From assembly GCA_965205255.1 (NCBI GenBank), contig OZ242051.1, positions 1,054,001-1,118,000 on the forward strand: 64,000 nucleotides of DNA, read 5' to 3'. Source of the stretch: G965205255 sp965205255. GTDB taxonomy: Bacteria > Pseudomonadota > Gammaproteobacteria > Pseudomonadales > Endozoicomonadaceae. Shown piece after piece: positions 9,131 through 16,641 of this stretch. The first letter of the stretch is position 1. Every line of letters starts with the position of its first letter. The notes beneath the pieces are model-generated. The model saw nothing but the letters and a program-made list of their open reading frames with translations. It had not been told where the DNA came from and did not search any database. A program made the position numbers and the translations under genes.

Positions 9131-9627
9131 TGTTCTATTGTAAAACTTGGTCCATTGAATAATGCAACCTTAGACTTACATTTCGACTAAATTGTACCAT
9201 ATTAGTTATAGATACAAAAGGAGGTATCCTTAAGAAATATGACAGGTTGCTGTCATAAAGTTTATGCAAAGATGGTTTGTCCTCAGAAAAGAATATCCTG
9301 TTGTGCCAGAGCCCTTCACATGTAAATTTTTTACCTGCTCATCATAAGTCTGTCTGATTCAACAGAGAAGCCGTCAAGAAAATACTGATCATAAAAAAAC
9401 AAAATGCCCAAAAATTCACGTTCTTTAGCAGGGGTTTAGATAATGGTCGTTTAAACATTTAAAGTAAAATATTCCATGATACACACTCAGGTGCCAATAA
9501 AAAAACCTTATTCTGTCTACTACATAACCGATGCGTAGCAGAGTTCCTTTTTGTAGTTTTTCTCAATATACGCAGATAAAGATGAGACAAAATAAGATGG
9601 AATAATATAAATTACTGGTCAGATTTG
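9131..9627. other. spacer with one small Cys-rich ORF
   Basis: Mostly non-coding. A perfect AAAGGAGGT lies at about 9217-9225, followed 14 bases later by ATG 9239, which opens a 28-codon frame (to 9325) encoding a peptide with five cysteines. The spacing is long for a start, so I do not call a gene. Confidence 0.3.
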
Positions 9628-9688
9628 GGAGAATAAACAATTTATTAATATAATCCATTAATAAATTGTTTATTCTCCTCAAAAATCT
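9621..9688. repeat. long perfect inverted repeat (hairpin)
   Basis: A 22-bp arm at 9628-9649 (GGAGAATAAACAATTTATTA plus two more bases) is exactly repeated in inverse at 9657-9678 around a 7-base loop. AGATTT at 9621 and AAATCT near 9688 extend the stem. It is not followed by a T-run, so a simple terminator is unlikely. It lies about 160 bases above the second secreted-peptide gene. Confidence 0.75.
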
Positions 9689-9788
9689 AGAAAATAATAG
9701 ATATATGCCACAAAGTAATTTTAGATAAAAACATCTATTTATATTAGTGGCTTGATAAAAAAACAAAAAAATTTGTTTTTACGCTCCA

Positions 9789-9809
9789 GTAGATAGCCTG
9801 ACTATCTAC
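9789..9809 (+). promoter_or_regulatory. palindrome in front of secreted-peptide gene
   Basis: GTAGATAG and CTATCTAC are separated by CCTGA, giving a perfect 8-bp dyad 31 bases before the ATG at 9841. Its position suits an operator or a 5' untranslated hairpin. This is inferred only from symmetry. Confidence 0.4.
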
Positions 9810-9840
9810 AACTATAACAATTATTATTAAAGGTTTTAAT

Positions 9841-10083
9841 ATGTTAAAAAAACTATTATCTGTATCAGTCACTACTTGCTTAGCGGTAACATGTTTAACC
9901 GGTTTAGCCACTAATTCCAGTGCTGCGAAAACGTGTCCGCAAGGTGAAAAACCCTTTGTTATTCCCGGCGTAACGCCCACCACTACCATTTGTATTCTGA
10001 AACAAGATATATATAAAAAAAAATCAGTCCAGCAATGTGGATCCCACTGCTTAAACTTGGGTTACTCTTGCATTTGCGGCTGA
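9841..10083 (+). CDS. secreted Cys-rich peptide with CSalphabeta-like pattern
   Basis: An 80-residue ORF with AAAGG just before the ATG. Residues 1-28 or so are a Sec signal peptide (MLKKLLSVSVTTCLAVTCL, then GLATNSSAA). The mature part has six cysteines: C-x18-C-x14-C-x3-C-x6-C-x-C. The C-x3-C followed by C-x-C at the end (QQCGSHCLNLGYSCICG) is the cysteine-stabilised helix/strand signature of defensins and scorpion toxins, although the first two cysteines are placed differently from classical CSalphabeta peptides. The mature part has a Lys-rich stretch (YKKKS). Function is unknown; antimicrobial or host-directed activity is a guess. It is one of two such peptides in 5 kb. Confidence 0.6.
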   Translation: MLKKLLSVSVTTCLAVTCLTGLATNSSAAKTCPQGEKPFVIPGVTPTTTICILKQDIYKKKSVQQCGSHCLNLGYSCICG

Positions 10084-10656
10084 AAGCATTATTCCTAAGC
10101 TTTTAATGCAGATAGATCTCGGGGGCCTACCCCCAGATTGTAGCTAAGTTCTGAAAAACTTCGGTTAGCCGAAGGATGATAATATAGGAAAATGTTCAGT
10201 TCATTAAACGACTGCTAAAATTTATATCAACAATAAAAATTATTTTATGCACTCGGCGTCTTTCAATTTCTTCAGCTTGAAGTATGTATCAGATAGAGTA
10301 AACTGCACACTACCGAAAAAAACTCGAGAAGGCACATAAAAACCAAAAAAACGTGCTTATTTCTTGATTTTATTCTCATGTATACGCACTTAGTTGCTTT
10401 TTTTAATGCAAAGAAGTGTTTTTGCTTGGTTTACAGCAACTTCTTTATAACTTGTTATAAAAGGCAAAGTGAAGAGTAATAGTTAGCTATTGCAAGGAGA
10501 CTCAACGCATAAATATCAAGATCAGAACAGTAGCGCAATAAGAAGTCAGAAACAGATCAAACATCTATTAAGTCTTGCATTTTTTACACCTGCTTTTAGC
10601 AATACAGTGTTCTTTTCTACAATTTATTGATGCACAGGGTTTGATGGTTTTGTATA
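10084..10656. other. spacer with MITE-like repeat
   Basis: Two short hairpins (GGGGG/CCCCC near 10120; CTTCGG/CCGAAG near 10162-10177) follow the peptide gene and might end its transcript, though no strong T-run follows. A MITE-like repeat copy lies at about 10440-10556. No gene is visible. Confidence 0.4.
10440..10556 (+). repeat. MITE-like dispersed repeat copy
   Basis: Contains GTGAAGAGTAATAG, CTATTGCAAGGAG, CTCAACGCATAA and AGTAGCGCAATAAGAAG, in the same order as the full copy at 38852-39008. The right terminal repeat is mutated. Confidence 0.6.
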
Positions 10657-10732
<76 letters not shown>

Positions 10733-10860
10733 ATAATTGAAGGCAATGTTTTCTCAAAAATATCGAGCTTCAACGGAGACAGATTAAACCCTTTTTTTTA
10801 TACTGAGTCAAGACATTAACTATAAAAAAAATGAATATAGCATTTTTTATAAAAAACTCT

Positions 10861-11133
10861 TTATTTTTCTTCAGGAACATAGCCTTCCGCACGGTCATAA
10901 TCTTCGTCTTTGAAGAACTTTTCCATCTGTTCTGTCAGGTATGCTCGTGTATCCGGAGCAATAAGACTTAATCGTTTTTCATTAATTAGTCTGGTCTGGT
11001 GCTGCTGCCAAAGCTTCCAGGCTTTTTGTGAAATATGATTGTAAACCCACTTGCCTTTTTCACCCGGAAATGGAGGCCGCTCCAGCCCAAGAGCTTCTTG
11101 TTTTAATTTAATGCATTGAACCATTCGTGTCAT
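10861..11133 (-). CDS. yggX: Fe(2+)-trafficking / oxidative damage protection protein YggX
   Basis: A 90-residue cytosolic protein that matches YggX in length and motifs: MTRMVQCIKLKQEALGL with the conserved Cys7, PPFPGEKGKWVYNHISQKAW, WQQHQTRLINEKRL, and a C-terminal EKFF segment. YggX is thought to help handle labile iron and protect Fe-S clusters from oxidants. In many gammaproteobacteria it follows mutY. Here mutY is absent and the gene stands alone with tRNA-Phe downstream on the same strand. Confidence 0.93.
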   Translation of the reverse strand: MTRMVQCIKLKQEALGLERPPFPGEKGKWVYNHISQKAWKLWQQHQTRLINEKRLSLIAPDTRAYLTEQMEKFFKDEDYDRAEGYVPEEK

Positions 11134-11622
11134 TATGTTGCACCCTGCTATTGCCTGCTTTCCGGAGCAGGCTTAAACCACTAAAAACGGAATATGAGTC
11201 TGGCTATATAATAACTTAATATGAAGATAACTGTAACTTCTCATGCTTTTTAGGCAACGAAAGTTATTCTACTCTTGCCTGCTATGATTATATGGCATTG
11301 ATTTAATCTCAGTCGTTACCATGAACTATGTAAGTTTATCAGTCAGCTCTGTGAGAAGCTTGGGAGGCTTTTCTGTATGAGTATTTGCTTTTACAGGAAG
11401 ATCACCGGGTAAAAAGTTAACGGCATATGAAAAGAGATAAAGGTAAGCATGCATTTTTTCCAGATGTGTAGAAAAAGCAATGAAAATGTCAGTCAGTCAG
11501 TCAACCAGGGAAAGATCATGAAAGCCCTTGATTAATGTTGATACTGGGATGATAACCTATTTGCGACAGTAATCAGGTGTATTTTTATATGTTCTAATAC
11601 AATAGCATGAGAACACATAAAC
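11134..11622. other. spacer, no gene seen
   Basis: About 490 bases between yggX and the ISAs1 relic. Frames are interrupted, with no motif recognised. The left junction of the transferred island should lie at its right side. Confidence 0.35.
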
Positions 11623-12334
11623 GATGAATGTATTTAATTTGATAAAATAATTTTCAATTATCAGTGATCCTCGTCAGGAGTGGAAAATAAATCATAAACT
11701 GACAGGTATTCTCCTGCTTACAATCTGTGCAGTTATAGCCAGTGCAAAAGGCTGGGAGGATATTGAAGACTTTGGCCATGATTGACTGGACTGGCTTAAA
11801 CAGTATGGTGACTTTTATCATGGTATTCCTTCAAACGACACCATTTCTTGAGCGGTGAGTGTCGTTAATTCTAAACAGTTTCATCGTTGTTTTATTAACT
11901 GCATGCAGGCATGTCATGAAGTAACGGAAGGTGAAGTGATAGCTATAGACGGGAAAACGTTCAGAGGCTCTTATGAACTGAGCAGGCACCGAGGCGCTAT
12001 CTCATATGGTCAGTGCTTTCTTAGTAGCTAATAATGTAGTTTTAGGTCAGTTGAAAACAGATGAAAAAAGCAATGAAATTACGGCTATTTCTGAGCTGTT
12101 GGAGCTTCTTGAGGTTAAGGATTGCCTGATTACTCTTGATGCAATGGGTTACCAGAGAGACATTGCCCGGAAAATAATAGACAAAGGTGCAGATTATTTA
12201 TTGGCAGTGAAAGGTAATCAGGGCAGGCTTCACCGAGCCTTTGTAGAACACTTTCCTGCACATATACTGTCACACTGAAAAGGCGATAGCTACATGACAA
12301 GTCTTTGCAGGTCGAGAACTTTCATGGTCTTTCC
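11623..12334 (+). pseudogene. ISAs1-family transposase relic, left copy
   Basis: Read through stops, the frame gives DPRQEWKINHKLTGILLLTI, GWEDIEDFGHD, FHGIPSNDTIS-like text, then VIAIDGKTFRGSYELS, and in the next frame LLELLEVKDCLITLDAMGYQ and AVKGNQGRLH. These are the blocks of ISAs1 (H-repeat-associated) transposases. After about 12280 the C-terminal half is deleted. The 3' end sequence TTGCAGGTCGAGAACTTTCA (12306-12325) is joined directly, and the same sequence ends the other copy at 19113. Stops and the deletion make it inactive. Confidence 0.75.
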
Positions 12335-12461
12335 TTGGTTTGTGGAAGGATTGAATAACAAGATCAAAGTACTGCACAGACGTTGCTATGGTTTATTTAA
12401 ACCTGAGACGATTTTTCAGCTATTATTTCTAAAGTTACAGGGGGATGAAAATCTATGGACG
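12335..12461 (+). pseudogene. ISL3-family transposase C-terminal fragment
   Basis: The frame reads FVEGLNNKIKVLHRRCYGLF and KPETIFQLLFLKLQG, the C-terminal signature of ISL3-family transposases. Nothing N-terminal of it is present; it abuts the ISAs1 end. Confidence 0.6.
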
Positions 12462-12559
12462 ATAGACGTTTATAGAAAAGAAAACGCTCCAAATTTTTGT
12501 CCCGTACGTAGATTATTTTCCCCTATTCTTAATAATCATACTTTAATGTTGAGGTATTT

Positions 12560-12844
12560 GTGTTTCTATTTTTAATACATACTGGCTTTTATGATGAAAG
12601 CTTACAAGGGGGTGTCTATGAGACCCATACCAACTTTTTCATCGCTGCAAGTAATGCCCAAGAAGCAAAAATAAAGGTCAATAAAAATCCTTTCTTTAGA
12701 AGTAAAAAAATGCATATCGATAGCATTCAGGAAATACGTTCTGTTATGGGGTATGACGTTCAGTTAGTGAAAAATGATCAATTTACTAATGATGATATCC
12801 ACATTTGCATGGGGAAGGCTTTAAGGGCACTAAATGAAAAATAA
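12560..12844 (+). CDS. DUF1543-like small protein
   Basis: A 94-residue protein starting at GTG 12560, with GAGG at 12551. The text MFLFLIHTGFYDESLQGGVY, ETHTNFFIAAS, then HIDSIQEIRSVMGYDVQLV resembles DUF1543 proteins, small alpha/beta cytosolic proteins with no defined function. Its stop overlaps the next gene's start by 11 bases, so it is the first gene of the island operon. It may be the only passenger unrelated to sugar synthesis. Confidence 0.55.
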   Translation: MFLFLIHTGFYDESLQGGVYETHTNFFIAASNAQEAKIKVNKNPFFRSKKMHIDSIQEIRSVMGYDVQLVKNDQFTNDDIHICMGKALRALNEK

Positions 12845-13826
12845 AATAAATAATAGAACAGCATTTTGCACACTATTCAATGTAGGTTATATCTCTAGAG
12901 GGTTGGCTCTGTATGAGTCTATCCATAGATTTATGCCTGAATCTCCTTTCTTTATATTTGCCTTTGATAATACAACAGAAATAATATTAAGACAGTTAAA
13001 CTTACCTAATGTAACAGTCATTTCTCTCGAAGATTTCGAAGATGATGAACTTCGGTCTATAAAATCAAGTAGAAATGTAACTGAATATTGCTGGACCTGC
13101 TCTTCATGTATCGTTGACTACGTCTTAGATAACTATTCAGTAGATTCTTGCACCTACCTAGATGGAGATATTTATTTTTTCAATTCACCCTTACCGTTGC
13201 GAGTAGAACTGGATAATAAAGATGTTTCAATCATTTCAAATAAATGGTCTCCAGAATACGATGAGACAGAAGAATTAGGTAAGTATTGTGTAGCTTTTAT
13301 GACTTTCAAGAGAACTGTAAACAGTCAAAACATAGTTAAATGGTGGCGGGAAAAGTGCATTGATTGGTGCTATGACCGCTATGATATTGATCCAAATGGA
13401 TATCCTCGGTATGGCGATCAGAAGTATCTAGATGATTGGAAAGAAAGGTTTTCAGGTATTAAGGAATTGCAGCATATCGGGGCTGGTATTGCTCCTTGGA
13501 ATATACAACAGTACACAGTATTTCCTGATTCATCAAAGATAATCCAAGTAAAAGACAAGGCAAATGATATTTGCGATGATCTTATTTTTTATCACTTCCA
13601 TCAACTGAGATTTTTATCAAACTCACAAGTTACTTTAGGCCCATATAAACTTACTTCTAATGATATTGAAGTCCTATATAAGCCTTATGTTAAACATCTT
13701 TGCAGGATAGAAGAACAAATAAAAGAGATTATGCCAAATGTCAATGTACATGGAATATCGAAGCTAAAAACTATAGTTAATGAAAAGCAAAAAAAGCACG
13801 ATATTTCATCTTTATGCAATCAATAA
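12834..13826 (+). CDS. glycosyltransferase, GT-A/GT8-like
   Basis: A 330-residue cytosolic protein. The N-terminal half is a nucleotide-sugar-binding fold (FCTLFNVGYISRGLALYESI, FFIFAFDN). It is followed by YLDGDIYFFNSPLPL, whose DGD is the metal-binding DxD of GT-A enzymes. In the second half GDQKYLDDW and HIGAGIAPWNI match the acceptor/donor region of GT8-like transferases found in O-antigen loci. It probably transfers the sugar made by the following genes. Acceptor unknown. It overlaps the gene before by 11 bases and leads fdtA by 12. Confidence 0.7.
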   Translation: MKNKINNRTAFCTLFNVGYISRGLALYESIHRFMPESPFFIFAFDNTTEIILRQLNLPNVTVISLEDFEDDELRSIKSSRNVTEYCWTCSSCIVDYVLDNYSVDSCTYLDGDIYFFNSPLPLRVELDNKDVSIISNKWSPEYDETEELGKYCVAFMTFKRTVNSQNIVKWWREKCIDWCYDRYDIDPNGYPRYGDQKYLDDWKERFSGIKELQHIGAGIAPWNIQQYTVFPDSSKIIQVKDKANDICDDLIFYHFHQLRFLSNSQVTLGPYKLTSNDIEVLYKPYVKHLCRIEEQIKEIMPNVNVHGISKLKTIVNEKQKKHDISSLCNQ

Positions 13827-13838
13827 TATGGAGTAAAT

Positions 13839-14213
13839 ATGGCCGAACTAATTAATATCCCTACATATTCAGATGATAGGGGAGCACTTACTGTTATTGA
13901 TGGTCTATTGCCATTTGATATTAAAAGGTCTTATTACATTTATGATCTATTGAAAGAAAAGCCACGGGGTGGACATAGACATAAAGTTTCTCAGCAATTT
14001 CTCATTTCTGTATCAGGAGCATGTGAGGTCTATTGCGATAACGGATATGATAAAAAAACATTTCTTTTAGATAAGCCTGATGTTGGATTACTGATCCAAC
14101 CTGAAGACTGGCATGTTATGAAAAATTTTGAGGAAGGTACCATTCTATTGGCGTTTTTATCAACTTCACACGATAAGGAGGACTATATTTGTGAACCCAT
14201 CAAGCTTAGTTAA
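13839..14213 (+). CDS. dTDP-4-oxo-6-deoxyglucose 3,4-ketoisomerase-like (FdtA/WxcM family)
   Basis: A 124-residue single-domain cupin. RGALTVIDGLLPFDIKRSYY and PRGGHRHKVSQQFLISVSGA hold the paired histidines (GGHRHK) used by FdtA/QdtA ketoisomerases, and WHVMKNF closes the cupin. The family converts dTDP-4-keto-6-deoxyglucose to its 3-keto isomer before transamination. FdtA (4-epimerising) and QdtA (gluco product) cannot be told apart by eye. ATG 13839 has GGAG upstream. Its end overlaps the aminotransferase start by 23 bases. No rmlA/rmlB is in the window, so the dTDP-sugar must come from elsewhere. Confidence 0.8.
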   Translation: MAELINIPTYSDDRGALTVIDGLLPFDIKRSYYIYDLLKEKPRGGHRHKVSQQFLISVSGACEVYCDNGYDKKTFLLDKPDVGLLIQPEDWHVMKNFEEGTILLAFLSTSHDKEDYICEPIKLS

Positions 14214-15300
14214 ATATGAGAATTTAAGCAAAGTGAATCGAGACCTCTTTAATGAGTTTGAAGGGGTGTTTGATAAAGTTATGCGTAGTGGGTTTTACGT
14301 CCTTGGAGAAGAGGTCGAGGCTTTTGAAGATGAATTTGCGAACTATTGTGGAGCTAAATACTGTATTGGTGTAGCAAGCGGGCTAGATGCACTTACATTA
14401 TCCATTATGGCATTAGATCTTCCTAAAAATTCTGAAATTATAGTTTCATCTAATGCGTATTATGCTTCTGTTTTATCTATTTTACGTGCAGGCTTAAAAC
14501 CTGTCCTAGTAGAGCCTGATATCAAAACTTATAACTTAAATATAAAAGAAATTGAACCAGCAATAACTACTAATACTAGGGCAATTTTACCTGTTCACTT
14601 ATACGGTAAATTAACCGATATGTCTGAGCTGATGAGCATAGCTAATGAGCGCGGTTTATTTGTTATAGAGGACTGTGCTCAGGCCCACGGAGCAAAAAAA
14701 AATGGAAAAAAGGCAGGGACATTTGGACATTTTGGTGCTTTTAGTTTTTATCCTACAAAAAATTTAGGCGCATTAGGAGATGGTGGAGCTGTCGTAACCG
14801 ATAAACCGGAGTTTGCAAAGAAAATTCGTGAATTGAGACATTATGGTTCTCCTAAAAAATATATTTTTGAATCTCAAGGAATTAACTCTAGACTTGATGA
14901 GATTCAAGCAGCATTTCTTAGAAAAAAATTACGAGTTCTAGATAAACTTACTGAGCATAAAATTAAACTTGCAAATATTTATTATGACCAGCTCGACTCA
15001 CGATTAATACTACCTATACGTCAAAGAGAATTTAGAGACGTCTTCCATATTTTCAATGTCCGCCATAAAAAACGCGATGCTCTTCGCAAATTTTGTGATG
15101 AAAATGGCATCGGTACAGAAATTCATTATCCCATTCCACCACATAAGCAAAATGCACTGAAGAATATTTTCTTGGGACATGAGTTTCCAATAGCTGAAGA
15201 AATCAGCAATACAACATTAAGTCTCCCTGTTTCATATGGGAATACACAAGAAGAAATTGAAAAAGTTGTTGAAGTAATAAATAAATTTCCTGGTTTGTAA
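14191..15300 (+). CDS. DegT/DnrJ/EryC1 sugar aminotransferase (FdtB-like)
   Basis: A PLP enzyme of 369 residues. The start is GTG 14191, because AAGGAGG at 14175-14181 is ideally spaced from it; earlier codons in frame lie inside the previous gene. MNPSSLVKYENLSKVNRDLF matches the family N terminus. GVASGLDALTLSI binds the cofactor phosphate, IEDCAQAHGAKKNGKKAGTF and FSFYPTKNLGALGDGGA contain the Schiff-base lysine (about K190). Paired with the ketoisomerase before it, the expected product is a dTDP-3-amino-3,6-dideoxyhexose. The protein is cytosolic and needs glutamate as amino donor in the known family members. Confidence 0.88.
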   Translation: MNPSSLVKYENLSKVNRDLFNEFEGVFDKVMRSGFYVLGEEVEAFEDEFANYCGAKYCIGVASGLDALTLSIMALDLPKNSEIIVSSNAYYASVLSILRAGLKPVLVEPDIKTYNLNIKEIEPAITTNTRAILPVHLYGKLTDMSELMSIANERGLFVIEDCAQAHGAKKNGKKAGTFGHFGAFSFYPTKNLGALGDGGAVVTDKPEFAKKIRELRHYGSPKKYIFESQGINSRLDEIQAAFLRKKLRVLDKLTEHKIKLANIYYDQLDSRLILPIRQREFRDVFHIFNVRHKKRDALRKFCDENGIGTEIHYPIPPHKQNALKNIFLGHEFPIAEEISNTTLSLPVSYGNTQEEIEKVVEVINKFPGL

Positions 15301-15316
15301 CATCGAGATTTTCTAT

Positions 15317-16363
15317 ATGTTTAATAAAAAAGTGTTAGTAACCGGCGCTGGTGGATATGTCGGCAGTGTCCTAGTTCAGAAATTATTGAGTTTAAATTAT
15401 CAGGTTTTAGCATTGGATCGATTTTTTTTTGGAAAAGATAAACTTCCCACTCACTCAAGACTAACCTGCATTCAAGAAGATACTCGGTTTATAAAAAAAC
15501 AGTATTTCTCAAAAGTAGATTATGTAATAGACCTTGCTGCCATTTCAAATGATCCAAGCGGGGAAGTATTTCATGATGAGACATGGGCAATTAATCTTAA
15601 CGCACGGTGGAGTACAGCAAAAGCGGCAAAGGAAATGGGGGTAAGTAAATATCTTTTAGCTTCTAGTTGTAGTGTTTATGGAGATTATATAGGAGTTGCG
15701 CATGAAAATGTTATGTTAAACCCCCTTACTACTTATGCCAAAGCTAATGCTATGGCTGAAGAAAAAGTGCTTAGTCTTTCTAGGGATGAATTTTCCGTCG
15801 TTGTTATCAGGCAACCAACATTGTTTGGTTTGAGTCCACGTATGAGATTTGACCTTGCGATTAATATCATGACCTACAGTGCTTGGAAGGATAAATGTTT
15901 AAAAGTTATAGGGAATGGTGAACAATATCGACCTTTTTTAAATGTTATCGATACTGCTGACGCAATGTGTGTTTTGTTAGAGGCTGATCATAAGAAGATT
16001 GAAGGTGAAATATTTAATGTAGGCTCTGATCACCTGAATTTTCAAATGAAAACTGTAGGCAATGAAATAGCTTTAGCTGTTTCGGCCCTTATGAATGAGG
16101 ATGTTGCCGTTAAGTATGAGAGTAGCAATGATAAAAGAAGCTACCAAATTTCCTGTAAAAAGTTTACTGAAACATTTAATTGGCAGCCAAAAAATGGAAT
16201 CTCTTGTGGTGTGGGTGAGATTATATTAGCGCTAGAATCCAGCCAGATTAGAAATACTGATGAAACCTCAACACTCAGTTGGTATAAGCTGCTAACTGAG
16301 TGGCATTATCGTATCAATGATATTACGATGCACAAGGGAATATTATCGATTGGAGAAAAATAA
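15317..16363 (+). CDS. NAD-dependent sugar epimerase/dehydratase (extended SDR)
   Basis: A 348-residue extended SDR. VLVTGAGGYVGSVLVQKLL is the NAD(P)-binding GxxGxxG. Substrate-side motifs are LAAISNDPSGEVF, SSCSVYG (catalytic Ser region), and YAKANAMAE, which supplies the YxxxK pair. RPFLNVIDTADAM and GEIFNVGS are typical C-terminal blocks. It resembles NDP-sugar epimerases/dehydratases in O-antigen clusters, but the reaction cannot be fixed from sequence. It follows the aminotransferase by 16 bases and shares one base of its stop with the SemiSWEET start. Confidence 0.85.
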   Translation: MFNKKVLVTGAGGYVGSVLVQKLLSLNYQVLALDRFFFGKDKLPTHSRLTCIQEDTRFIKKQYFSKVDYVIDLAAISNDPSGEVFHDETWAINLNARWSTAKAAKEMGVSKYLLASSCSVYGDYIGVAHENVMLNPLTTYAKANAMAEEKVLSLSRDEFSVVVIRQPTLFGLSPRMRFDLAINIMTYSAWKDKCLKVIGNGEQYRPFLNVIDTADAMCVLLEADHKKIEGEIFNVGSDHLNFQMKTVGNEIALAVSALMNEDVAVKYESSNDKRSYQISCKKFTETFNWQPKNGISCGVGEIILALESSQIRNTDETSTLSWYKLLTEWHYRINDITMHKGILSIGEK

Positions 16364-16641
16364 TGACACATTATATGGGAGTTGGTTTAGTAGCTGGGTT
16401 CCTAACAACAATTGCTTTTGTACCTCAAGCAATTAAATCATTTAAAACAAAAAATACAGAAGGAATTTCTCTTCTTATGTATCTATGTTTTGTTTCAGGT
16501 GTTGTGCTATGGATGTTATATGGTGTTTTGGTCAAAGATATTCCTATTTTACTTTGTAATATAGTGACATTTATTTTTTCATCCCCTGTTTTAATTTGCA
16601 TTATTATAAATAAAAAAAAGGGGGGGAAATGGAGAGGATAG
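16363..16641 (+). CDS. SemiSWEET-type PQ-loop sugar transporter
   Basis: A 92-residue membrane protein with three hydrophobic segments (about residues 3-25, 36-57, 63-84). The first helix ends FVPQAIKSFKTKNTEGISLL, holding the PQ motif of SemiSWEETs, which work as dimers of three-helix bundles and transport sugars down a gradient. It starts inside the epimerase stop (TAATG) and ends inside the next gene, so it is translated with the pathway enzymes. A SemiSWEET within a nucleotide-sugar operon is unusual. It might import or export the free sugar. Substrate unknown. Confidence 0.85.
   Translation: MTHYMGVGLVAGFLTTIAFVPQAIKSFKTKNTEGISLLMYLCFVSGVVLWMLYGVLVKDIPILLCNIVTFIFSSPVLICIIINKKKGGKWRG

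Noticed and set aside
14128..14190. Upstream extension of the aminotransferase reading frame
   Set aside because: It lies inside the ketoisomerase gene, is not family-like, and the ideal Shine-Dalgarno serves GTG 14191.
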